Assembly (NCBI GenBank): GCA_019752975.1
Contig: JAIELM010000217.1
Coordinates: 1-14,347, forward strand
Reading direction: 5' to 3'
Source of the DNA: Undibacterium sp.
Lineage (GTDB): Bacteria; Pseudomonadota; Gammaproteobacteria; Burkholderiales; Burkholderiaceae_D
DNA: 14,347 bases
Part shown: positions 1 to 7,000 of the stretch, piece by piece
Layout of the letters: every line of letters starts with the position of its first letter
How positions within the stretch are numbered: the stretch's first letter is position 1
Program-made: the position numbers and the translations under genes
Notes under the pieces: model-generated
Databases searched by the model: none
Told to the model about the DNA's origin: nothing
Seen by the model: only the letters and a program-made list of their open reading frames with translations

Positions 1-693
1 CAGCATTGGTATAAGAATGTTTTTCCTCCTAGCGCCACGGAATTTGCAATGCCTATTTCTGAGCGGCTTCGCTTACCACAATTGAAGACATCGAATCACT
101 TGACGACTCGGCACAACACCGTTTTGCAAAGAGACAATGTCGCTCACAATTTTGCTCAAGCCGAGCTGCCTTTAGCTTATGCTTGGTCGCCCACATCAGC
201 GGTAAAGCGCACTTCTAGCGCTCATCGTTCTAGTAGCAATGCTATCCAATTGATCTCGAATTCACTGGTTTTACAAGTGCAGACACAGAGGCTGGCCGAA
301 GTTGGACTAGCGGAGACGCCAAGATATTCGACGTCCCCTATCATACCTAGAAAATCATTTGCCCTCACACCGTATCGTAGCGCTGAGTCAGCTACCCGTA
401 CGCTACGTGAAAGTGGGTACAGTGCTGCACAACAGGCACCGTTACAACAATGGCGACAACAGATAGAACAACGCCTTCAGCAGATTGTGCAGAACAAGGA
501 ACGCGGAGAGCAAAGTGTGCAAACGCAGGTAGTGCATCAAATTACTCATAACAGTGAGACTAGGGAGCAAATAAAAATACTCATGAACGAGTCATTTTTA
601 TCCACCAGTATGTTGCATTCATTGACCGAGCGTTTGGCGAATAATTTAGAAAAACGTCATCGTGTTGAGCGCTATCGAAAAGGGGTGATCTGA
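1..693 (+). CDS. Unrecognised eCIS-operon protein, 5'-truncated by the window edge
   Basis: The reading frame is open from base 1, with 16 codons before the first ATG at 49 and no stop, so the gene very likely begins upstream of the window. An ATG at 49 with only a weak GGAA in front is the fallback start (214 residues). I do not recognise the family. The visible part has a Ser/Thr/Arg-rich N-terminal half with little predicted structure. A Gln-rich, probably helical stretch follows at about nt 430-560, and the basic C-terminus has a Leu/Arg heptad-like pattern ending in ERLANNLEKRHRVERYRKG. No signal peptide or membrane segment is seen. Its stop overlaps the next start by one base (TGATG), so it is translationally coupled to the LysM tube adaptor. 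From memory, proteins of unknown function with a basic Leu/Arg tail often precede the LysM gene in eCIS clusters; a baseplate or assembly role is inference. That it is a real gene is likely; its function is unknown. Confidence 0.7.
   Translation, partial: QHWYKNVFPPSATEFAMPISERLRLPQLKTSNHLTTRHNTVLQRDNVAHNFAQAELPLAYAWSPTSAVKRTSSAHRSSSNAIQLISNSLVLQVQTQRLAEVGLAETPRYSTSPIIPRKSFALTPYRSAESATRTLRESGYSAAQQAPLQQWRQQIEQRLQQIVQNKERGEQSVQTQVVHQITHNSETREQIKILMNESFLSTSMLHSLTERLANNLEKRHRVERYRKGVI
681..688 (+). promoter_or_regulatory. Strong ribosome binding site for the LysM tube-adaptor gene
   Basis: AGGGGTGA lies just upstream of the ATG at 693, inside the end of the preceding gene. Its GGGG core (682-685) is about 7 bases from that ATG but about 19 from the in-frame ATG at 705. 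It therefore supports 693, which overlaps the upstream TGA by one base, as the start. Confidence 0.55.
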
Positions 694-1337
694 TGTTAGA
701 GATGGCCAAAATCGTGGTGCAAAAGACCGGCGAAGAAATTCCCGTCATGTACAACCCGACTGAACTGTCGCTCAATAAAAGCGTGTTAGTGCAGGGAGAA
801 GGTTCAAATATACAGTTTCAAAGGGTGAATCAAGATGATTTGACGATCGCCTTATTTTTTGACAGTTATGAGAGTAAAACCGATGTGCGTAAGAAGACGG
901 ATCAAATTGCCGCACTGACCCAACCCACAGTGGGAACTGGTACGCGGCGTGAGCCACCGGTTGTCGTCTTTAGTTGGGCAGGGCCTTTATTCACTGGGAT
1001 CATCACTAAACTGGAACAGAAGTTCACGATGTTCTTAAATACCGGGATTCCCGTGCGAGCGGAATTGTCCGTGACCTTTAAAGCGGTGTTGAGTCAAGAA
1101 GAGGATCTGCAGTCGCGAGGGTATTTTAATTGTCGTCAGTTGTGGCAAGTAAAGGAGGGCGATCGCCTGTATTTGATTGCCGAACGTACTTTAGGCGATG
1201 CAGAACAGTGGCGTTTAATTGCGAGCACTAACCAGATTTATGATGCTTTGAATTTTCCACAACGTCAAGATATTGGTCGTAACTTAGTGATTCCTGATAT
1301 TCATGCAGACGGTGTGATTGGCGGTGGCAATGCTTAG
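693..1337 (+). CDS. LysM-containing contractile injection system tube/baseplate adaptor (Afp7-like)
   Basis: This 214-residue protein has the two-part layout of the eCIS tube-adaptor family. The N-terminal beta-rich domain begins with a conserved-looking MYNPTEL segment at about residues 25-31 (family pattern 'NPTE-'). A C-terminal LysM-type module spans about residues 148-201, with W-x-V-K-E-G-D, A-E-x-x-L-G-D, W-x-x-I-A-x-x-N and L-V-I-P in order. In the family, this protein caps the inner tube at the baseplate and binds the spike hub, much as T4 gp53/gp48-type proteins do. The LysM domain is structural here and need not bind peptidoglycan. The start at 693 is supported by a strong ribosome binding site. 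Its 3' end overlaps the spike-hub gene by 8 bases, as expected for partners made together. Length is normal for Afp7-type proteins, and no catalytic residues are expected. An alternative label is 'CIS tube protein', the same family. Family assignment is confident. Confidence 0.9.
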   Translation: MLEMAKIVVQKTGEEIPVMYNPTELSLNKSVLVQGEGSNIQFQRVNQDDLTIALFFDSYESKTDVRKKTDQIAALTQPTVGTGTRREPPVVVFSWAGPLFTGIITKLEQKFTMFLNTGIPVRAELSVTFKAVLSQEEDLQSRGYFNCRQLWQVKEGDRLYLIAERTLGDAEQWRLIASTNQIYDALNFPQRQDIGRNLVIPDIHADGVIGGGNA

Positions 1338-2376
1338 CGTTCAAACCGGGGTTTTTGCGATCAAAAAAAATGGCAGTAGTGTTGCTTTGAGCGTATTTGC
1401 CTCTTTGCATAATGTTGAAGTGGTTGATGAAATTAACGTCCCCTCTATGTTTAGTTTTAGCATGAACATGAATACACAATATGGTAGTAGTAGCGAAGCA
1501 AATTTAGACTATTTTCAACCTGGCGATCTGATTAATATCAGCCTAGGTATTGACCAGTTGCACCCTATGATCACCGGCCAAGTGACGGCTATTGAGCCTA
1601 GTTTTTCTAGTAGCGCATTGAATGTCACCATACGTGGATTTGATTGCATGTATAAGCTTGATTTTGGTACCCGTACTAAGACTTACGAAAATCAAGGTGA
1701 TGCGCAGATTGTTCAAGATGTAGCTCAGGCGTCCAGAGTGAGCATCAGTGTCGAAGGTAATCCGGGCAAGGTTAATGGCTACGTTATTCAGAATAATGTA
1801 TCGAATTTTCGTTTCCTACTGTCGCGCGGTGAGCAACTTAACTATGAGTTGCTGACACGTGGAAGTAGCTTACTTTTTCGTCCATCAGCTGAGGGTAACA
1901 GTCCAGTCAAAACCTTAGAATTTCCGCGCGATATTGATGATATTAATTTGAATTTGAAGTTGCCAACCATGGGCGCGGAAGTGACGGCAATCGGTTACGA
2001 CGTGTTGACCAATAAAGTCATTACCGCTATCGCCGCTAAGGCAACGCCGTCAGACAAAATGGGTGGTAGTGAGACGGGTTATCAGGCAGCTGACGATTTT
2101 CCTATTTCTAAGGTGCAGTTAGAGTGCCCCAATATCAGTGACCCGCGGGCGCTGCAAGAGGTCGCTGACGCAAAATATCAGGCCTTGCTAAAGACCTTCA
2201 TTGAAGGAACTGTCAGTGTGATTGGAGATGCTCAATTGGTGGCCGGTGTGAATATCAAATTGCAAGGATTAAGTACCAAGTTTAACGGTACCTATTACGT
2301 CATTTCGAGTACCCATACCTACGACGAGTCTGCCGGCTATAAGACCACGATTAAGGTGCGGAGGACGGGAATATGA
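1330..2376 (+). CDS. Spike hub, phage late control D / gp27-like
   Basis: This protein of about 348 residues resembles the gpD/gp27 hub that forms the trimeric ring between tube and spike. Features are an N-terminal beta-domain, a P-G-D-x-I-x-I-x-L segment near residue 62, and a 'TGQVTAIEPSF..SALNVTIRGFD' type beta-barrel at about 76-104. A helical segment follows (GDAQIVQDVAQASRVSISVE). The C-terminal barrel has the -GTYYVISSTHTYDESAGYKTTIKV- pattern seen at the end of many D proteins. I chose ATG 1330, preceded by a GGCGGTGG stretch, over the upstream in-frame TTG 1318 and GTG 1324. With 1330 the overlap with the LysM gene is 8 bases; with TTG it is 20. The stop overlaps the next ATG (ATGA). 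In Afp/PVC the hub and spike form one VgrG-like polypeptide, but here the spike is the separate next gene. It probably acts in the baseplate core and is secreted with the particle. Confidence is high for the family and moderate for the start. Confidence 0.87.
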   Translation: MLSVQTGVFAIKKNGSSVALSVFASLHNVEVVDEINVPSMFSFSMNMNTQYGSSSEANLDYFQPGDLINISLGIDQLHPMITGQVTAIEPSFSSSALNVTIRGFDCMYKLDFGTRTKTYENQGDAQIVQDVAQASRVSISVEGNPGKVNGYVIQNNVSNFRFLLSRGEQLNYELLTRGSSLLFRPSAEGNSPVKTLEFPRDIDDINLNLKLPTMGAEVTAIGYDVLTNKVITAIAAKATPSDKMGGSETGYQAADDFPISKVQLECPNISDPRALQEVADAKYQALLKTFIEGTVSVIGDAQLVAGVNIKLQGLSTKFNGTYYVISSTHTYDESAGYKTTIKVRRTGI

Positions 2377-3005
2377 ATAAGAATATGAATATGAATTTTA
2401 ACGAGTTGCAGAGTCAGTTCGCCCTAGGGGTAACGATCGGTACGGTGAGTAATGCCAATGATGATCAGGGACTAGGACGAATACGTGTTTTTTTTAGTTT
2501 GAAGGGTACGCAAATTCAATCGGACTGGGTGCAGATCGTGAGTCTCTATGCCGGTAGCAATAGCGGCGCGTTTTTTTTACCGCAGAAAGGTGACTCGGTT
2601 TTACTCGCCTTTGCAAATGGTGATCCCAGTTTGCCCTATGTGTTGGGGTTTTTATGGAATGGCACGCAGAAGCCACCAGTACCGCAGGCACAGCAGCAAA
2701 ATGTGCGGGTGATCAAAACTAAGTTAGGCAAGACCATACAATTTGATGACAGTGAGAATGGCAACATCACCATCATCGATAACAAGCAAAACAAAATTGT
2801 TATTGACACCTCGACCGATACCATCAGCATCGATAGTCAAAAAGATCTGCGTATCACGGCCAAAGGTTCTATCACTATTACCGGTGCCAATGTGGTGATA
2901 CAAAATACTGCCCAAGCAGTGAAAATGGATATTTCAGCGAACGGTATGCAGTTGTCTGGCGCAGGGAGCATTAAGCTCAATGCCGCCATGATTGATATAA
3001 ATTAA
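2373..3005 (+). CDS. Central spike, baseplate assembly protein V / gp5-like OB-fold plus beta-helix
   Basis: The 210-residue protein has an N-terminal gp5/VgrG-type OB fold, about residues 18-100. It shows G-x-V-x-x-x-x-D-x-x-x-L-G-R-I-R-V, a conserved W (SDWVQI), a G-S-x-x-G-A-F-F-L-P turn, G-D-x-V-L-L-A-F-x-x-G-D and P-Y-V-L-G-F-L-W-N-G. After a Pro/Gln linker (about 100-112) comes a run of short alternating beta-strands rich in I/V/T/D/N (K-I-V-I-D-T, T-I-S-I-D-S, S-I-T-I-T-G). These fit the trimeric beta-helix of a puncturing spike. No lysozyme domain is present. ATG 2373 overlaps the hub stop by four bases and follows a purine-rich GGAGGACGGGA stretch; ATGs at 2385 and 2391 are in-frame alternatives. 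It should sit below the hub and carry the PAAR tip encoded next. Two T8 runs lie within the gene. Confidence 0.9.
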   Translation: MNKNMNMNFNELQSQFALGVTIGTVSNANDDQGLGRIRVFFSLKGTQIQSDWVQIVSLYAGSNSGAFFLPQKGDSVLLAFANGDPSLPYVLGFLWNGTQKPPVPQAQQQNVRVIKTKLGKTIQFDDSENGNITIIDNKQNKIVIDTSTDTISIDSQKDLRITAKGSITITGANVVIQNTAQAVKMDISANGMQLSGAGSIKLNAAMIDIN

Positions 3006-3016
3006 GGGGCGAGAAA

Positions 3017-3430
3017 ATGGGAATGGGCGCTGCAAAAATGGGGGACAGTATCGTCAATGCTGCGGATATACATATTGTCTTGGTACCTAGTCCAGGTGGT
3101 CCAGTGCCTACACCTCAGCCTTTCCCTTTCAATGGCAAGATTAGTGCCAACACTAGCCTCAACGTGAGGATCAATGGGCGTCCTGCGGCGACGGTGGGAT
3201 CAATGGCGACCAATGTACCACCACATATTCCTACTAGCGGCACATTTCAAGTGCCGCCTAGCAATTTAGGACGGGTGGTGATGGGGAGTATGAGCGTGAG
3301 GATAAATAAAAAAGCGGCAGCACGTATGGGGGATTTTTGTGAAACCTGTCATGACATTCCACCAGTGGGGCCACAAGCACCCCCACCAACTGTGCAAGTG
3401 CTCGGCCTCAGTACGGTGAATTTCGGATGA
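3017..3430 (+). CDS. PAAR-like spike-tip protein
   Basis: The protein is 137 residues. The N-terminus (A-K-M-G-D-S near residues 6-11, then A-D-I-H at 16-19) and the repeated Gly-rich blocks (V-R-I-N-G-R-P-A-A-T-V-G-S, then M-G-S-M-S-V-R-I-N) match eCIS/T6SS PAAR-like proteins that sharpen the spike. The middle is Pro-rich (PSPGGPVPTPQPFPFNG). The only three histidines are H19, H70 and H112 and the only two cysteines are C108 and C111, so a His/Cys metal site at the tip is plausible; known PAAR tips use three His and one Cys for zinc. A Pro-rich tail of about 25 residues follows the last ligand and could carry cargo or simply be an extension. The start at 3017 follows GGGGCGAG, with a second ATG at 3023. 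Its stop overlaps the gp25 start (ATGA). It sits directly after the spike it should cap. Confidence 0.88.
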   Translation: MGMGAAKMGDSIVNAADIHIVLVPSPGGPVPTPQPFPFNGKISANTSLNVRINGRPAATVGSMATNVPPHIPTSGTFQVPPSNLGRVVMGSMSVRINKKAAARMGDFCETCHDIPPVGPQAPPPTVQVLGLSTVNFG

Positions 3431-3819
3431 CGAATAAACCTGATTTTCTTGGTCGTGGCTGGGCCTTCCCAATTCACTCTCAAGGTGGCAGGGTGCAATT
3501 TGCCGAGGATGCACAAGACATTGCGCAGGCGATTTTGATTATTTTGCAGACAGCGCCAGGGGAGCGAGTGATGTTGCCTGATTTTGGTTGCCGCATTAAT
3601 GAATTGGTGTTTGCGGCGGGTAATGCCACAGCGACCAGTTTGGCGCAACTCTATGTGAAGCAGGCTTTAGATCGCTGGGAACCTCGGATACAAGTGAGCA
3701 GCGTAGCCGCGGCAGTAGCGCCCTCGCAGCCCAATATTTTACAAATTTCAGTTGAATACATCATTCGTTCACGCAATCAGCCGGCGAATTTGGTGTATCC
3801 GTTTTTTCTTAAATCATAG
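3427..3819 (+). CDS. gp25-like baseplate wedge protein (GPW/gp25 family)
   Basis: The 130-residue protein has the length and motifs of the GPW/gp25 family, called Afp9 in eCIS and TssE in T6SS. It opens with F-L-G-R-G-W-A-F-P (about residues 6-14). The core is I-A-Q-A-I-L-I-I-L-Q-T-A-P-G-E-R-V-M-L-P-D-F-G, read with its breaks at about residues 35-57, then a conserved Phe (E-L-V-F). The C-terminal beta-hairpin is I-S-V-E-Y-I-I-R. In the family, this protein forms the sheath-like 'handshake' that nucleates sheath polymerisation on the wedge and contacts the J-type wedge proteins encoded downstream. Despite the historical 'lysozyme' label for gp25, no enzymatic role is expected. Its ATG overlaps the PAAR stop by four bases. 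Identification is secure. Confidence 0.93.
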   Translation: MTNKPDFLGRGWAFPIHSQGGRVQFAEDAQDIAQAILIILQTAPGERVMLPDFGCRINELVFAAGNATATSLAQLYVKQALDRWEPRIQVSSVAAAVAPSQPNILQISVEYIIRSRNQPANLVYPFFLKS

Positions 3820-3830
3820 TGGAGTGAGGG

Positions 3831-4010
3831 ATGAGTATGGATAAGCAAGTCATTGAGGCGCGGTTGGCAGAATTGCGCAGTAGTCATGAGGCAGGACAAA
3901 ATCAATTGCGTGATCTTGAACAGAAAAAACGCGAACTGGAAGCAACGCTAATGCGCATTAGTGGTGCCATACAAGTGCTGCAAGAATTGTTGGACGAACA
4001 GGGTACATAA
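3831..4010 (+). CDS. Small coiled-coil protein in the baseplate cluster
   Basis: This short gene of 59 residues starts at ATG 3831 directly behind GGAGTGAGGG, a good ribosome binding site, and ends at TAA 4008-4010. The protein is almost entirely charged and Leu-patterned: V-I-E-A-R-L-A-E-L-R at about 7-16, L-R-D-L-E-Q-K-K-R-E-L-E at about 26-37, then L-M-R-I-S-G-A-I-Q-V-L-Q-E-L-L at about 40-54. It should form one or two long helices, probably a coiled-coil hairpin. From memory, small phage structural-module proteins with a 'GAIQ' segment look similar, but no function is assigned there that I can name. Position between gp25 and the J-type protein suggests a baseplate or assembly-chaperone role (inference). 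It is in the same frame as the next gene, separated by one stop and 20 open codons. Confidence 0.8.
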   Translation: MSMDKQVIEARLAELRSSHEAGQNQLRDLEQKKRELEATLMRISGAIQVLQELLDEQGT

Positions 4011-4011
4011 G

Positions 4012-4074
4012 ATGCACAGTGCTTCAAGCAAGTTAATGGTGTCAATCGCATCTGCGCGCTGGGGCGTGCTATGA
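4012..4074 (+). other. Possible 20-codon leader ORF ahead of the large wedge gene
   Basis: ATG 4012 opens a 20-codon frame whose TGA (4072-4074) overlaps the ATG of the large wedge gene at 4071 (ATGA). That arrangement would allow translational coupling across the only sizeable gap in the operon. The ribosome binding site is poor and the peptide has no recognisable features. It may be chance; it is listed because it fills the 60-base gap exactly. Confidence 0.2.
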
Positions 4075-7000
4075 ATACGCCAATTTTGGACTTTCGAACA
4101 GCGCAGGCTTTTTACCAACAGACGCTGGAGCTAGCCAAAATTTATGTACCAAACTGGGCCGATTATTGGCCTAGTGAGATACCGTCTTCCGAAGATATTG
4201 ATCAAGATCCAGGCTTGGTCCTATTGAATCTGTTCGCTCAATTGGCAGCGTATACCGCAAAAATTGAAAACCAAATGCCCAATCAGCGTCAACTGGGTTT
4301 TTTTCAATTCATGAATATGCAATTGCGCCCGCCAGTACCGGCGCGTTGTGCTCTACAATTTTTTTTGCAACCAGATCAACCCGCCCAAACAGTACCAATA
4401 CAAACACCAGTGTTGAATGTTGAGGCTCAACAAGTTCGTTTTCAGACCGAGCGGGATTTGTTGGTGTTGCCTGCTTTGATGTCAGCGGCTTTAGCGGTGA
4501 TTCCTTCGCAAGATCAGTTCATTAATTTGATGCCCCTACTGGTTGGTGAAGTGAGTGGGACGATGCCGGTGTTCGTAGCTCAACAAAGTGTGGATCAAAC
4601 TGAGGTTCAGTTTAGTCATTGGTTTATGTTGGGCGATCCTACTTTGTTTAAGCCCGATGATACGCTGCAAAGTATCACTATTACTTTGGTCGGGAAGCGC
4701 CTTCATGCTGAGTACTTTGGACAATGGTTTGATGGTGCTCTTCACAATCTAGGAAGTAAAATCCTTGAATCGGACGAGAACCGACAACTTCAGATCGTAC
4801 TCACGACGGTTCCAACTGCGCCACCCATCACACTCGCCGAATTGCAGCAAAGCTTATATCTTGCCGACGATCCAGATGCGGGCTTTAGCCCGTCCCCATT
4901 GACCACCAGTGAGCCAGAGCCAGAATACTGGCTCTTAGTCAAGCCAGCACCGGGTGTGCAGGTTTTGTCGGCCTTGCTAGGACAACTGCCAGTGATCACC
5001 GGTGTGCAATGTACTTTTAGGGGGAATTACATTCAACCGCAACAAGCGGCCTTCGATACTGTCTTGCTTGATATTACCAATGGTGCTTATCCCTTCGGAC
5101 AGTCGCCACAAAAAAACGATAGCTTTTACCTGCGTTCAGACACTGTGTTTGCCCGTACTGGCGCGGTGGTGACCTTGGTATTTCAGTTTGTACCCGTAGA
5201 AAAAATCACGCCTGTGACTTTGTATTGGCAGTTCTGGGATGGTCAGCAGTGGCAGAGTTTTAATCAAACTAGCACAGAGATCGCGACCTATGATTTTGTC
5301 GATACGACGAATAATTTTCAAACCACGAATGCGGATGGTTCACCCAGCGTGATTCAATTCGTCTGTCCCCAAATGACTGAAGTGAGTGCGGCGGGCAGCA
5401 AAGGCTTGTGGATCCGTGTGGTTCTGTCGGACGGGGGATATGGTCAGATGGGTGGCATTACCAGCACCAGCGTCAGTGCCACCATTGACGCGGTGCCGGA
5501 CGATGTTTTAGATGACGAAGATAAGAAGAAGCTGACGAATTACTTTAATAATGTCGCTGGTTTAAATTTCAGTTATACCTATACCGAAAGTAAGTATTAT
5601 CCGCCCTTCATACAATCGGTACAGATCACCTATTCGTATGCGCAAGCTCCGGCTAATTATTGGTGCTATAACGCATTTGATTTGACACCGTTTTCCTACA
5701 GTCCATTTAAGCCTGTACCGGATTTGTTAAGCACTTTTTATTTTGCCTTCGCTCCAGAAGAATTTGCGCTCGCAGCGCCGGGGCAGAAGTTGACGCTGTA
5801 TTTTTATGTGCAGCAAGAGCAAGCGCGTGCCGAAAGTAATTTGCAATGGCAATACCATGATGGAAGCCAATGGCAAAGTTTGTCCGTCGATGACGCGAGT
5901 TATGGCTTAAGTCGTTCTGGTATCGTCAGTTTTATCGTCCCTCAGAATATGCCCGAGGTTTACTTTTTTTCGCAATCGGCTTTTTGGTTTCGTGTCATCA
6001 ATGCCCACGTTGAACGTAGCATTCGTGTTTATGGAATTTACCCCAATTGTGTTATGGCGAGCAATATCACCAGCGTGATACAGGAAGTATTGGGTTCGGG
6101 GAATGGACAGCAATTTCAAAGCTTGACGATAGATAATGTGCCGGTATTGTCTAACTTAATCTTGATGGTAATTGAATCTAGCGGCTTTGATCATGCGAGC
6201 CTGAGTTTGAGCGGCGATAGGTATCAACAGTTGCTCAGCAATTTTGAATTCGCCACGATACAGCTTGCCGCTGATGAGATCTTGAGAGAGTGGGTTTTGG
6301 TCGATAATTTCACCTTTTCTGGACCGACGGATCGGGTGTTTACGTTGGATTTTCAAAATGGCGTCGTCACTTTTGGTGATGGCTACAACGGGATGATTCC
6401 GCCGGTCGGACACAATAATATTGTGCTGGCTTATTATGAATATACGCAGGGACTTGCGGGCAATGTGGCTGCTGGTAATCTAAGTGTTCTGCAGCCCGGA
6501 ATTACCAATATTAGTGCTGTAGTCAATCCGGCTTCCGCCAGAGGCGGGGTAGCCGGTGACGATGTGAATCACTTGCAAGAGACGAGTCCAGAGATCGTTG
6601 GTGCAGGTGGATGGGCGGTGCAGCTAAAGGATTTCACGGTGTTGGCGCAAGTAGCAAGTCAACAGGTGGCCCAAGCGCGAGCCATTGAAAGTCAAGATGC
6701 TGACAATCAAATGACGATTAGCATCGCACTCTTGGCGCTCAGTGCAGACCCAGTGCCATATACCATTCCACAGGTGTTAAACCAAGTACAGGATTATGTG
6801 CGGCAATATTGCCTTGCTGCTTTGGCGCCTAGGATAGTCACTTGCGCCCCCGATTTCGTGCCGATTTCAGTCACCGCTCAGCTATTAGTCAATGTCCCAC
6901 CTGACCAGATCAATGCGCTTAATGCGAGTATTACCAAAGATCTGCAAGCTTATTTCCAACCCGTATTTGGTGGATTGGAAAGAAGTGGATGGTGTTTTGG

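Noticed and set aside
1159..1166. GCGATCGC, the HIP1 palindrome abundant in many cyanobacteria
   Set aside because: I noticed only this exact copy in 14 kb; cyanobacteria rich in HIP1 would show many, so it gives no taxonomic support.
1122..1296. LysM domain as evidence for a cell-wall hydrolase
   Set aside because: There is no catalytic domain, and the gene's N-terminal domain and position match the structural tube adaptor of contractile systems.
3338..3352. CXXCH as a c-type cytochrome haem site
   Set aside because: The protein is a PAAR-like tip without signal peptide or cytochrome fold; a His/Cys metal site explains the residues better.
3349..3648. Minus-strand open frame opposite the PAAR/gp25 junction
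   Set aside because: It is antisense to two confidently identified overlapping genes, and the composition is His/Arg/Trp-rich with no domain.
3427..3819. gp25 as a lysozyme
   Set aside because: The family's lysozyme label is historical; the motifs here are those of the structural wedge protein.
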